A stretch of DNA of 64,000 bases from the NCBI GenBank assembly GCA_035771165.1, contig JAWNZC010000100.1:3367501-3431500 (forward strand), written 5' to 3'. Below are positions 31,551 through 42,654 of the stretch, piece after piece; position 1 is the first letter of the stretch, and the number at the start of each line of letters is the position of its first letter. A model generated the notes under the pieces. It had not been told where the DNA came from, did not search any database, and saw nothing but the letters and a program-made list of their open reading frames with translations. This DNA is from Paragorgia papillata (lineage: Eukaryota > Cnidaria > Anthozoa > Scleralcyonacea > Coralliidae). The position numbers and the translations under genes are program-made.

Positions 31551-33045
31551 GTCTGTTCGCCTTTTATTTAAAAGGATGTATCGTAAAGTATTGGAAGCAG
31601 TGGAAACCATATACACTTATTCTTATTTATTTACGCAAAGAACAAGGAATCAGCCGAAGGTATTCAACTTTATTTTTTTGCAACTGAAATGTTTAATGTT
31701 TACTTACAATAATCTTTAATTACCCCCCTGGCCTGGTGGTAGTGGGCTGCAACCCACCCAAAATGTAGTGTGCCTACAAAAAATATCGAATGTTCTTTTT
31801 TTTCATGTTTAATTTTTCTTGTTTATTTGACATTCCTATTTGTGTCCACTCAAAATATTGTGTCCACTCAAAATATTGTGTCACCCCAAAATACTGTTAA
31901 TTTAATTCCTGGTGGCTGGTACTGCATCTGATACAGTGTTGTTAGTTAAAACCTATTTATTGGACATGTACTTATATCCATAGGCGTAGAGTTTTGGTTT
32001 TGTCTGGGGGGGCTCATACTTAGTGACACTAACATCGAGTACCGTAGGTACGAGCCTCCTAGGGGGTCCGGGGGCATGCCCCCCTGGAAAATTTTTAAAA
32101 TTAGGGGCTCTGAAATGACATTTCCAGCATTCTGAGAACACATTTGGTGAAATATTTTAGATTTTCAAAACAACATTTTAATGGTGCATTTTGTGATAAA
32201 TCACATAAGCATACAAATTTAATACAACATTTGTAACCAACTTAAACCACCAGAAAGCATATATAGGTTGTATATAGGTAATTGCCAAATAACATATACT
32301 GGCAATACTACAAGAGTTTTACTTTAAGTTTTGTTTTTTTCAGCAAAATTTCTGCAGGGGCTGAGCCCCCCCTGTAAAATTTCTGGGGGGGCTCGAGCCC
32401 CCGATACTCTACGCCTATGCTTATATCTATATAAAATACTTCGTAGTCTTTCGTGGCTAAAAAAGAAGTTTAAAGCTCTTGGACTGGAGAGAAGATGGCC
32501 AGATCCTCCTCTTGCCTTAGTTCGGCAAATCTTGCAGGTTAATAATATAAATTGAAAATTAAAATTTGACATTTAATGCAATTTAGAAAGATATCGAAAT
32601 AATATAATGATGAGGGAATGTAAATGATGGAGGGGGTTGAGATAATTAAAATTGAAATAATAAAAGAACATAATGTTGAAATCATGGAGGAGGGAGGAGA
32701 AGTAAGAAACAGGGTAAAAAGAGTTAAGCATATATTTCAAAAGTGTTTATTTTGACTTTTAAGTTTGAAATGAAGTCCTCAAACGTCTTGAAAGGTTATC
32801 GTTCAGTTTGGAAGCTACTTCGAGACAAGTATGACTTAGTTGTGCGTAGGTAGGTTATAAGGTGAATTATTAAGACGTAATTAATTTTGGTGCACCTGGT
32901 TAAATTTTTTTTTTTTAATCCCAAATTAAATATATTTTGTCTCATCTAAAGGGACACTGTTATGATGTTGTGGGCAGTACTTGCACCAGATATCTGTGAC
33001 ATTAAGAGAAAAAGAAGGTTTGTGCACCACCCATATCGCTCAAAG
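31551..33045 (+). CDS. Transposase exons 2-5: N-terminal DNA-binding region
   Basis: Exon 2 gives YWKQWKPYTLILIYLRKEQG. Exon 3 starts by completing ISRSLSWLKKKFKALGLERR across a phase-2 junction. Exon 4 gives LKGYRSVWKLLRDKYDLVVR, and exon 5 DTVMMLWAVLAPDICDIKRK. The pattern (helical repeats, GYRxxW, DPxGxxxRxRRR-like end) is the N-terminal half of animal IS3-like integrase-core proteins. All four introns have GT-AG ends. Intron 2 carries the hAT-like MITE 31979-32419. Confidence 0.72.
31979..32419. mobile_element. 441-bp hAT-like MITE in transposase intron 2
   Basis: Ends CATAGGCGTAGAGT and its exact complement. The 8-bp duplication CTTATATC is at 31971-31978 and 32420-32427. Subterminal GGGGGGCTC...GAGCCCCC blocks are also mirrored. 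An 8-bp duplication and CA-type ends fit hAT. Confidence 0.85.
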
Positions 33046-34280
33046 GTATGGTAATGCCATGCATGAGCAATATAATGGTACTTGTTGCAAGTGTAATAAA
33101 TAATTAGGATTAATAATTTATTTATTATGTAAAAATAATATTCATTATTTATTATAATTATTATATCATATTATATTTATTATTAATATAATTTATTGTT
33201 ATATTAATTAACACATTAACAAGCAAGGGCACACTTTATAACATTTCATTCGGGTAATGCCAGATTATTTCATTCAGCAGTGAGGTGCTAGGATGCGCCC
33301 TTGCCTGTTAATGGGTTACCGGTAATATTACAATCAACTTGTTTTTGACTGGCTAATGACATTACATTTTTTACTTGGGGTACCCGTATTTAAGAAAAAG
33401 TACAACACATCCAGACCATTCACAATTAATACTTCTTTTCATCTGCCAAACTGGGGTGATGCTATTTCATGCAATATGTTTTGATGCAATATAAATGTCA
33501 AGTCAGTTTGGCAAATAGAAACAAGTACTGACCATATTAAACAAGTCAAACTGTAAAACTGTTACTGCTGGGCAGTGCAGAAGTTAATCACAAACTGTGA
33601 TTTAAGTACTAAGTTAAGTAAAGTATGTTTAAAACATTTCAAGAGTGAGATGGAAACATGTAGTTTTACATAACGTTGCTGACACTAAAGATTCCATGCG
33701 GTCTTCATAATTGGGTAGTTATTATAATTAAATTAATTTATTAATTTAGTTAATTTTTGTAAGAATTACAATAAATATTTTAAAAAATAAATAAGTGTTT
33801 CATGCCTTAAACTTACCAAATGAATTTTGGCCACAACAGTGTTATGTCATAAAGTATATGTATATTAAATTTTCCAAATTAGCTTTACCGCCAACAAAAC
33901 AATGGCTGAAAATCCCAGTCAGCAGTAATATCATAAATTCGTTCAATGAGTTATGTTTGATCTCAATTTTAAGCTGTTGTGCTATTGTTCATTTATTACA
34001 GTGATGAATGATTTGCATCAGTGAAATTCGGTTTGAATTGCACATTTTGGGTACTGTAAATCATCTGGGTATCTTCATGACTTTATCTATATATTAGGAT
34101 ATTGAAGATGACATAGTGCTGCCTTATAGTTACTGTAGGATAAGAGATCATTTTTAAATTTAGTTATAGCTGTCACCATGATAACATTTTACTTACTTGT
34201 TATGGTTGTCTTTGTATTGGTTTTGGGTTTATGAATGTTACCTGTGACACATTTTGCTTATTTGTATAATTATATATAGA

Positions 34281-34424
34281 GGATATTACATGGTCGTGCG
34301 GAGATACGAATTTTATTTTCGAGTGTTGTCAATATCTCTCGCGAGTGAGCGAAGCGAACGAGTGAGAGATATAGACAACACGAGAAAATAAAATTCGTAT
34401 CTCCAAGCGGCCATGTAATGTTCT
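34281..34424. repeat. Foldback next to the tyrosine-recombinase gene
   Basis: Arms contain TATTACATGG and GGAGATACGAATTTTATTTT and complements, around a centre of GAGTGAGCGAAGCGAACGAG. A diverged half copy lies at 44490-44530 (TACATGGATCTGCGGAAAT). The right arm overlaps the probable left end of the recombinase element. Confidence 0.7.
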
Positions 34425-34680
34425 GTTTATTATATAGATCAGTCCGATAAACTACGAAAAGCATACAGGTACGTACGTACAATGGAGTAAAGGTTATCTA
34501 ACACTTTTATTTGCAAAACACTCAACAAATTACAATACGTAAATTACGCATATAAAAAGTTTGAAAAACATTTTTCACAAGCATGTCCGTATAGTTCGTA
34601 GAACAAAGCGTATAGCACAGGTAAATAATTTAGAATAAATACAATTTTATTTACCCTAATAAAGAGTTCACTCTTAAACT

Positions 34681-36126
34681 TTACGAAGCGGATTCTTGGC
34701 TGCTGTCACTTTCAAAGACGAGGCGTCTATACTTCCGTTTGGAGCCACAATCTGGACTTTCTATTTTATTCTTTGTATTGGCCAAGTTGATGTTGAAGAC
34801 TCCACCAGTTATAAAGTTTCCGTGGAACATTGTTTGTAACTTGTTCTCATTAAAGGAATTTAGGTCCACAGAAGATGAAGTGGATGAACTTAAAGGAAAT
34901 TGGCAATGAACCGGCGATGGCGAAGTTGTTGTTGCATTAATGTCGGCGGCGGCGGTTGTTGTAGATATAGTAGACGAAAGGATATGTGAAATGTTTTCTA
35001 TTTGTTTCTCTCGAAGGGAACTGTAATTGTTAATTGACTGCAAGTTTTTGTGTCCCGTTATTTGAATAATCTGGTTAGGTGGAACGCCACTATCCTGGAG
35101 CTTTTGAACTAACGTTTTTCTTCCACTGTGGTTTGTTTTGGCGGGAATTCCAGCAGCTTGTGTCATTTCCTTCATGATACCGTTTAACTTGTTTATCCCC
35201 ATAGGCTGAGCTTTGTACCAATTTGCATCTTTGTCCTTCAATGCAGTATCTGTTTTAAAGTAATTTACAGACAAGTAGAAGGTGGCATTCGCTTCTAACA
35301 TTGTTGGTGGTCGTTTTTCCTTATAAACCTTGTAAACATGTACCGGGTCACGTTCAGCAGACGTTGTAGTTTCGTTGGCATACATTCGTGGTTTAATCGC
35401 TCGTTGGTTGCGTGGATCCTCTCCTGTTCTGGTCTTGGTCTGCCGTTCAGAGTATTCGAGATATTCTTTCCCATCGAAGGTAGTTTTGAGAACAATGTCG
35501 CCCCAACGGAGTTGTTTTTGTTCTTTACATCCACGCAGGCCAAAGTGAATCATGTTGTTTAGCCATACTGTGTTCTGCAGGGCTTGTGGTGAACTTATTC
35601 CCAGTAATTTTTTCTCAAATAAAATGCCGACTTCCTCATCAGTAAGAGCCGATGTTGCATTTGGTTTGTTTCCACGACCGTGTCGCTTTAGCTCCTTTTG
35701 TTTGGCTTTCAGAGCATCTCTAGTTTTTTTAAATTCGCTGTCCTTGAAAATGGATTTGCCATAAGAAACTCTACTCAAATGACGTTCAATGCTTGAAAGT
35801 ATTCCACGGAGCGATGAAGGCTCATACTCTTTTCCCACCTTGGTCCTTGCTGCTACCACAAACTGGCTCAGATAATTATTTAACTCCGGTGGAGATATCT
35901 CCGCTATGTCTCTCGTTTCGTTACGCTCTCCCACCAGAAACTTTTTGACAATGTTTATGTCGTAGAAGGTCTTTTTCTTTGTGTTTTCATTTTCTTCCTC
36001 GTTAATTAATTTCTCGACATCACTGTCAGTAACAGAGAGAAATCTTCTTGGATATTCCTCCAATTCTGAGTTGAAATCGATATCAAACTTTGATAATTCG
36101 CCTGCAAAAACTTCTTCCGATGCCAT
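34681..36126 (-). CDS. Crypton/KIAA1958-like tyrosine recombinase
   Basis: 481 residues from MASEEVF. The frame is open further upstream, but those 51 codons lie in terminal-repeat-like DNA with two CACATGTG palindromes. The N-terminal part is a SAM-like core-binding domain. The catalytic domain has the Arg in HFGLRGCKEQKQLRW, Lys in the QTKTR turn, HSGRKT (HxxR), GHKNLQSINNY with the second His and the Tyr nucleophile. This is the fold shared by Crypton transposases and the domesticated KIAA1958/ZMYM2/QRICH1 proteins. The C-terminal ~90 residues are Ser/Thr-rich. The frame is intact and runs antisense to, and inside, intron 5 of the DDE transposase, so it is a later insertion. Confidence 0.85.
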   Translation of the reverse strand: MASEEVFAGELSKFDIDFNSELEEYPRRFLSVTDSDVEKLINEEENENTKKKTFYDINIVKKFLVGERNETRDIAEISPPELNNYLSQFVVAARTKVGKEYEPSSLRGILSSIERHLSRVSYGKSIFKDSEFKKTRDALKAKQKELKRHGRGNKPNATSALTDEEVGILFEKKLLGISSPQALQNTVWLNNMIHFGLRGCKEQKQLRWGDIVLKTTFDGKEYLEYSERQTKTRTGEDPRNQRAIKPRMYANETTTSAERDPVHVYKVYKEKRPPTMLEANATFYLSVNYFKTDTALKDKDANWYKAQPMGINKLNGIMKEMTQAAGIPAKTNHSGRKTLVQKLQDSGVPPNQIIQITGHKNLQSINNYSSLREKQIENISHILSSTISTTTAAADINATTTSPSPVHCQFPLSSSTSSSVDLNSFNENKLQTMFHGNFITGGVFNINLANTKNKIESPDCGSKRKYRRLVFESDSSQESAS

Positions 36127-36401
36127 TATAATATAGTTTTGAAAAAAGAGCGGAGCCTCTAGGCTGCCTAGCAACGGTGCAAACTTCTTATTGGTTAATT
36201 TAGCACTGACGCCATCGATATCTTCACATGTGAACGTATCATTTATATCCTCACATGTGGAGATATCTCTTTTTCGCAACAGAAGAAAACCTTGTATTTC
36301 ATCGATATCTATATAATAAAATAATATATTACATTATGGCCTGAGCATGCGAGTTCGTTCATTTGCGTTTACCTTGATTATGTGTGTTTCCTCCAATCCG
36401 G

Positions 36402-36481
36402 GGTCCTAACTTTGCATGGCATATGGATGGATATGACAAGCTGCATAGATTTGGTCTTGATATTCATGCTTGTGTGGATGG
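36402..36481 (+). CDS. Transposase exon 6: first catalytic Asp
   Basis: GPNFAWHMDGYDKLHRFGLD is the hallmark block of this transposase family. The donor GG|GTATGC is good. The acceptor position reads CCGG where CCAG is expected, so splicing is probably abolished. It joins in phase to exon 7, giving VDGFSRKIIW across a 4.2-kb intron. Confidence 0.75.
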
Positions 36482-36518
36482 GTATGCATGTTAGACATAC
36501 ATTAATTTTTGTTTGTCG

Positions 36519-37316
36519 AAAGCACGGAGTGTAGAAAGCACGGAGTGTAGAAATCACGGAGTGTAGAAAGCACGGAGTGTAGAAAGCACGGAGTGTAGAA
36601 AGCACTGAGTGTAGAAAGCACGGAGTGTAGAAAGCACTGAGTGTAGAAAGCACGGAGTGTAGAACTCACGGAGTGTAGAAAGCACGGAGTGTAGAAAGCA
36701 CTGAGTGTAGAAAGCACTGAGTGTAGAAAGCACGGAGTGTAGAAAGCACGGAGTGTAGAAAGCACTGAGTGTAGAAAGCACGGAGTGTAGAAAGCACTGA
36801 GTGTAGAAAGCACGGAGTGTAGAACTCACGGAGTGTAGAAAGCACGGAGTGTAGAAAGCACTGAGTGTAGAAAGCACGGAGTGTAGAAAGCACTGAGTGT
36901 AGAAAGCACGGAGTGTAGAAAGCACGGAGTGTAGAAATCACGGAGTGTAGAAAGCACTGAGTGTTGAAAACACGGAGTGTTGAAAACACGGAGTGTTGAA
37001 AACACGGAGTGTAGAAAGCACTGAGTGTAGAAAGCACTGAGTGTAGAAAGTACTGAGTGTAGAAAGCACTGAGTGTAGAAAGTACTGAGTGTAGAAAGCA
37101 CTGAGTGTAGAAAGCACTGAGTGTAGAAAGCACTGAGTGTAGAAAGCACTGAGTGTAGAAAGCACTGAGTGTAGAAAGCACTGAGTGTAGAAAGCACTGA
37201 GTGTAGAAAGCACTGAGTGTAGAAAGCACGGAGTGTAGAAAGCACGGAGTGTAGAAAGCACTGAGTGTAGAAAGCACGGAGTGTAGAAAGCACTGAGTGT
37301 AGAAAGCACTGAGTGT
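36519..37316. repeat. 16-bp minisatellite, ~50 copies
   Basis: The unit AGTGTAGAAAGCACGG repeats with a single common variant (CACTG for CACGG) and rare TCACGG and TTGAAAACACGG forms. It lies in intron 6 of the transposase at the left end of a larger inverted-repeat element. The opposite end has only two or three decayed units at 40505-40550. Confidence 0.95.
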
Positions 37317-37633
37317 TTCAATTTTACGAAAATAATACAAGAAAATGTAAAAATAGTCACGGTAAAGTACGTGACCGGTCATGGCCAGGGCCTGGTCATT
37401 CAAGAGTACCCACATTGAGAAACTTCCTCAAAAATAACCGTTTTCGATTCGACTGTATCTCAGGTCGACCGCGGTCGGGTAAGTTAATTTATATATTAGC
37501 CTAAATTGCGACGTGATTTCAAACCTCGAGCCATGTGTAATCTATTTCATTATGTGCTCATTCTGACAATTAAATGTGACTCAATAAACGTCAATTTTTT
37601 GTCACACATGCATTCGACGTTTAGGCCTCATTA

Positions 37634-38999
37634 ACGGAAATATTTGAGGATTTATATTAAAAATATTCGAGTTTAAATGATACAGCGAATGCTGATAGTT
37701 TTTTACTTGGGTGCCACTTCATGCCACTGTGTAGATACAAATTTGAATGTTAAATTTCGTAGTATAACCATTTTCCCTGGGCTAAAAGACGTACTTGCAA
37801 CTTTTGGCTAGGGCGTTGGACAGCGCTGTGTACAATTTATGCAACATATAAAAGACACGTACAACGTAAACAAAGACGAGTAACATCGTAATGTGCCGGT
37901 AAAATACATATTTGGAGACAACTTTTAGATATTACGACTAATATCTAACATGCAAACTTAATAGGAATACAAATTGTAGCTACACTAATGCAATTTTTCG
38001 TGCAACTTCTCTCGCAATGGCTAAATCTGTTAAATTGCAGTTGCGTGAGCAGGGGTGTTACACTCTGCAATGTTTCTTGCAACTTGTCTCACAACTTTCG
38101 CAAAAACCACATAGAAGACCCTGGGGACGAGCTTGAAGGTGTATTTTCATTGGTTGATCACACGAAACATTGCGAGAAAAGTTGCAAGAGGGGTGTTACA
38201 CTGTTCAATGCTTCAAAAGATCTGTTGCAGCGTTGCCGCAATCGTTACGAAAGTAGAACTTGATTCTACTTCGTGCAACGATTGCTGCAACAAAAACGTT
38301 GCGGGACCTGATGATTGAAGGGCTTGTTACACCATGCAATTTCCCGTGCAACTTGCGTCACAACAAAATTACGAGACAAGTTGCACGAAAAATTGCTGTG
38401 TTACACCGCCTTAGTCACCGAACTGCCGAAACGTAGAAACAATCACACGACGTTTATACGCCGACAAACATTGGCGTCCCCGCCCACAAACGTTAACGAT
38501 CGTTGGCAATTACGTCAGAACTATTGAAATATATTTTGTAAAGAAACATTAATAATACCCGCAAAAATGCCTATGAATGGTTTCAAGGCATAACTATTGA
38601 CTATCTACGCGTCCTACTTGTTTGTCAGTAATTTTCTTGCGGGAGAATGATTTAGTATAGATATATTCATTACCTTTGTTTACCAAAAGTTCTGTCAAAC
38701 GTTAACGTTTGTAGGCGTGGTCGTCGTGCGAATTTTTTCACGTTTCGACACTTCGGTGACATTCGTATCATGTTTTGATATACATGAACATCGCATAAAT
38801 TGTACACAGTGCTGTCCAACGCCGTAGCCAAAAGTTGCAAATGTCATTTTAGCTCAGGGAAAATAGTTATATACTACGCAATTTAACATTCACATTTGTA
38901 TCTACAGTGGCAAGTGGCACCCAAGTCAAAAACTATCAGCATTCGCCGTATCATTTTTAAACTCGAATATTTTTAATATAAATCCTCAAATATTTCCGT
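37634..38999. mobile_element. 1.37-kb inverted-repeat element, ~208-bp arms
   Basis: Arms 37634-37842 and 38793-38999 (ACGGAAATATTTGAGGATTT and complement, through CAGCGCTGTGTACAATTTAT) are highly similar. Further in, CCCACAAACGTTAACG is mirrored at ~38698. Non-coding. Confidence 0.8.
37985..38410. repeat. Innermost palindromic repeat (TTGCAACTTG family)
   Basis: Repeated GTGTTACACTxTGCAATxxTTCxTGCAACTTG words occur in both orientations, ending CGAAAAATTGCTGTGTTACA. A related copy is at 53060-53200. Confidence 0.65.
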
Positions 39000-39931
39000 G
39001 AATGTATATATATATATATATATAATTGTATTTATTATATAGCATGCTATCGGATATTAGCTTTTGCGTAATCTGATTGGCTCTCTACTACTAGGCTATC
39101 AGCTCATATCCTACTAGTAGAGGAAAAACAAGATGGCGGCATGTTTTTTTAAACTACCGAAAAGTTTAAATTGAACGATTTTTATACAGAAAAACATCAA
39201 CACCCTCAAACCAATGTATAAAAAAACAACATTTTGTAAAAATACATTAACAAATACACAATTTAGCATGTTAAATGGTAAAATTCACCTAAAAATTACG
39301 TCTTTTTACCTAAAAAAAACGACTAAATTAACGGGCTGATATTAATTTGTTGCCAAACAAAGAAACTCACGGTTAAAATAAAGCTTACAACAAACATTTC
39401 GTAGGAGATTACCAGTAAAGAGACTTTTTTTATTTAGATAAGCATTTGGAGTAGTAAAAAGCATATTCTTTTTCAAAAACAACCAACTAAGTAATTTAGT
39501 TTCACTTCCGAAGGTGTTTCAGTTTCATTTTTGCATGAATCAAAACCTTTTTCACGACAGCAACGCTAATATAAACAACTGACCCACCTTTTGACTTCAT
39601 AAAGGTACCTTTGAATCTTTTTTGTTGATCTGCTTAACACATTTTTTGCCTCTCGAGCAACATTTATGCAACATTTCGAAGCTGTTTACCGAACAGCTCA
39701 GCGAGAAACTCTATGTGAATGCATCATTACGCATGGCGGAAGTAATAGTTGCCTATGCAGGAAGTTTGTCTTTTGAAACATTTCGCTGTAATTTTGTCTC
39801 TTGTACATTGCTTGGCTATATAATAAAATTCGCTCTCGTTGTATACGAGCTAATAGCCAACTCGGCGAAGCGCCTCGTTGGCTATGAGCTCATATACAAC
39901 TCGAGCTCATGGTATAACTGTTAAATATACC

Positions 39932-39965
<34 letters not shown>

Positions 39966-39977
39966 TACCATATATAT
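39000..39977. other. Intron filler: (TA)n and small foldbacks
   Basis: (TA)n at 39004-39026 and 39938-39965. Hairpin-forming GGCTAT(TAGCTC/GAGCTCAT)AC words lie at 39850-39910, with the palindromic centre CTCGGCGAAGCGCCTCG. No gene seen. Confidence 0.5.
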
Positions 39978-40000
39978 CCGACCGCGGTCGACCCTGAGAT

Positions 40001-40309
40001 CAGGGCCGGACTAAGACTGTGGGGGGCCAGGGGCCACATTTTTGTGGGGGCCCTTTTCCAATTCCAATCGGTCTTACAAATTACAATATAATAAAATAAA
40101 GACACTGAATCACTGGTGTTCACCAAAGAACCCTTTATATATGAGAGAAAAGGGAATACGTCGTGCAAAAAATAACTTTGAACAAACAGAAACGTTAGTA
40201 ACTTAGTATTAATTGGGTTGTTAAATAAAATACTCCAAAATGTGGGGGGCCCCAAATGTGGGGGGCCCGGGGCCTAGGCCCCGGTGGCCCCGCCCTTAAT
40301 CCGCCGCTG
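40001..40309. mobile_element. 309-bp hAT-like MITE
   Basis: Ends CAGGGCCGGACTAAG and complement of CAGCGGCGGATTAAG. The 8-bp duplication CCTGAGAT is at 39993-40000 and 40310-40317. G/C-rich subterminal blocks (GGGGGGCC, GGGGCCCC). It interrupts the right arm of the 3.2-kb element, so it is younger than that. Confidence 0.88.
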
Positions 40310-40641
40310 CCTGAGATGCAGTCGAATCGAAAACGGTTATTTTTGAAGAAGTTTCTCAATGTGGGTACTCTTGAATGACCTGGTCCTGGGCACCATTGCA
40401 CCACCTGACAAAACATTCTTTTAATTAAGTAAATTGTCACGTACTTTATCGTGACTTTTTTCCATTTTCTAGCTTGTGTTATTTTCGTAAAATTAAAACA
40501 CGTGTTTTCAACACTCCAGCTTTTCAACACTCCAGCACTCCGTACTTCGCGTTTTCAAGACAACCAATTGTAGCTACAGAAGTAACTACCATTGATTTGT
40601 GTCTCTCAGTTTTATTATTAAAGTCAAATATTCCCATATAG

Positions 40642-41089
40642 ATTTTCAAGAAAGATAATTTGGATGAATGTAACTTCGTCTAACAGCGATCCATATGTAA
40701 TTACTGACTTCTACATAAAGGCAGTTCAAGAGATAAATGGTGAGAATTCAGGCTTTTGTCAGTAATTTTTTTATGTTGTTTATTTGTACTATATTTATGT
40801 GTACATGTCAGGACATTTTATTTCTGTTTCTCGTAGGAATACCAACAATGGTTGTTTCAGATTATGGTACCGAAAACTGTAATGTCGCAACATTGCATAT
40901 GATGCTTCGACACAACCACAATGACCATTGGGGTGGAGAGAAAAGTTATCGTTATGTAAAATCCACGGACAATTTGGTGTGTGACGTGATTACTAATTTA
41001 TTTCTTAAAATTCTCTTTATCAGCGTTGAGAGTCGATGTGGTCTCACCTAGTTCGCCAGAAGACTGGATGGTGGATAAAGGAACTTAAC
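40642..41089 (+). CDS. Transposase exons 7-9: catalytic core
   Basis: Exon 7 (40642-40739) FSRKIIWMNVTSSNSDPY. Exon 8 (40837-40976) IPTMVVSDYGTENCNVATLH with the second Asp and HWGGEKSYRYVKS. Exon 9 (41024-41089) begins CGT TGA GAG TCG, so the expected R-[IV]-E-S becomes R-stop-E-S, and continues MWSHLVRQKTGWWIKELN. Splice sites are canonical, and using an AG 8 bases further in would skip the stop but also the catalytic Glu. Confidence 0.78.
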
Positions 41090-41414
41090 GTAAGGATCCT
41101 AGGATTTCTATGATGATGTTTATACCAATACAGAGGTGAAAATTCATACTGATTTTCTGTAGGTGGGCAAAGCCTCGTGAATTTCAAAAATTTACAAGAT
41201 AGAGATTCAATTTGGGCATTTTCGAGGTGAAAATTTTGGACAGAACAAGTGCAGTCCACTAGACCTAAACAAATAAAACCTAACCTTTCTCTGGCAATAA
41301 GATTAAATTGGTTTGACAAACTGTGCTCTTGAACCCCACCACAATCTCAACCAGTTACCAAATGAAGTTTGTTACATGTTACATGTTTCTCATTTTATTT
41401 TACTCTAACTTTAG

Positions 41415-42458
41415 TCTTTAGCTGAAGATGGATATTATAATGCTGAAAATGAACTCCACAGGTCTGTCACTAGTTGGTGACTAAATATTTTATAGCATAA
41501 TGGCAGTATTATTTTAATTTTCTGAGTATGCAATTACATGCAGAATGATAATGACATCATTGCAATATCATTGCAGGCATGTTATGGCATATGTGTTTGT
41601 TCCACTTCTTCGCTCAGAGCTTAATGAATTTGTATATTGGTGGAATACCCATCTCATTCGACCAACTAAGTACAGCTATGGACCACATGGGGTTCCCAAT
41701 GATATGTACCTTGTCCTGGAAATCTATGGTGTGTATTGTTTATTTATCTATGGCTTTCTTATACTTTTAGAAAATCCTTACAAAATCTAACCCCACCTCA
41801 GTCTACTTGCTCATGATCTAAATTATTTAGTGTAATGCACATGTAGTTAGTAACAATGTACTTGTCCTTCATCGTTAAACAAGACATTACATTGGTGCGA
41901 ACAGAAAATTAACGATGTATTAAATATGTTGTCCTATTTGATATTTCGGAATCTGCAGTACAACCCACTCTTTTCAATATGAAGAACTCCAACATTGGCT
42001 TGGCAGTTATAGCACGTATGGTGAATTCTGTTTGAAAATCAAACTTCTAAAGTTTGTAAGTCAATAATTCAACTGTTGTTTTAATGTTACAACATGTACA
42101 GTATGTGCATATACTGCGCACTTGCTCTGCTTATGGCGGGGGTTGTGCTGTAATATATAGCTAAATACATTGACATTGAAATAAAGTTATTCAGCATCAT
42201 GTTGGAAATTGCATTTATTTATTGAACTTTCTTATTTGCGTTGCAGGTAGAAGAAACCAGCAAAAAATATTAAGCATCCCCATACTTCAACATGGACAAA
42301 ACGAACTCAGCCGGAACGAAGTGCCATTTTATCCGGCTGAATTGAAAGAATTATGTGACTATTTGTTACATTGGAAATTGGGCATTTTACAAAATGACAT
42401 TGACCAATGTTCGTCCTCACTTATTTATAAAACGATAATTACCTACGTAGAACAATAA
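41415..42458 (+). CDS. Transposase exons 10-13: C-terminal region
   Basis: Exon 10 SLAEDGYYNAENELH, exon 11 YVFVPLLRSELNEFVYWWNT and HLIRPTKYSYGPHGVPND (typical family block), exon 12 THSFQYEELQHWLGSYSTY, exon 13 RRNQQKILSIPILQHGQNEL to the stop at 42458. The exon 11/12 and 12/13 junctions each have more than one usable donor. The choices given keep the longest frame. Confidence 0.65.
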
Positions 42459-42654
42459 CTTAAATTAAGATTCTGATTTCTGGTGGATTCAAGGAGGAGA
42501 AATAAGTTTATACTTTATAGTGCTTACCGGATCTACAGTATTTACTTTATAAGTTATATTATTATATGGCTGGGTTTGATTTGCGGTCCGTACGCAAAAC
42601 GACGCACGCTGATTGGTTCCCGAGAGGTCGGGATTTTACGATATTGACCTCCGG

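Larger units (their letters stand above)
37312..40502. mobile_element. 3.2-kb inverted-repeat element with nested insertions
   Basis: The left arm 37312-37478 (CAATTTTACGAAAATAA ... TCGACCGCGGTCGG) is mirrored at 39978-40502. The right arm is split by a 309-bp hAT-like MITE. The interior contains a second inverted-repeat element (37634-38999), which contains a third (37985-38410). No coding region is recognised. It occupies most of intron 6 of the transposase. Confidence 0.75.
31419..42458 (+). pseudogene. Spliced IS3-like (rve-fold) DDE transposase, 13 exons
   Basis: Exons (by splice signals and phase): 31419-31437, 31551-31659, 32447-32537, 32776-32849, 32952-33045, 36402-36481, 40642-40739, 40837-40976, 41024-41089, 41415-41461, 41577-41732, 41959-42020, 42247-42458. 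They total 1248 nt (416 codons with the stop) and all phases fit. The product resembles the animal 'integrase core domain' proteins: helix-turn-helix-like N-terminus, then WHMDGYD (first Asp), VVSDYGTEN (second Asp) and ESMWSHL (catalytic Glu). Defects: the acceptor of exon 6 is GG instead of AG (36400-36401) and TGA (41027-41029) replaces the residue just before the Glu. It would cut and join the element's TIRs in intact relatives. Family identification is confident, exon edges less so. Confidence 0.75.

Noticed and set aside
34681..36279. Start of the tyrosine-recombinase gene at the most upstream Met
   Set aside because: The first 51 codons translate CACATGTG-containing terminal-repeat-like DNA. 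The Met at 36126 begins an acidic, family-like N-terminus.
36378..37415. Several overlapping open frames with 16-residue repeats (FLHSVLSTLSAFYT)
   Set aside because: They are readings of the 16-bp minisatellite. Since 16 is not a multiple of 3, all three frames stay open by chance and no protein is implied.
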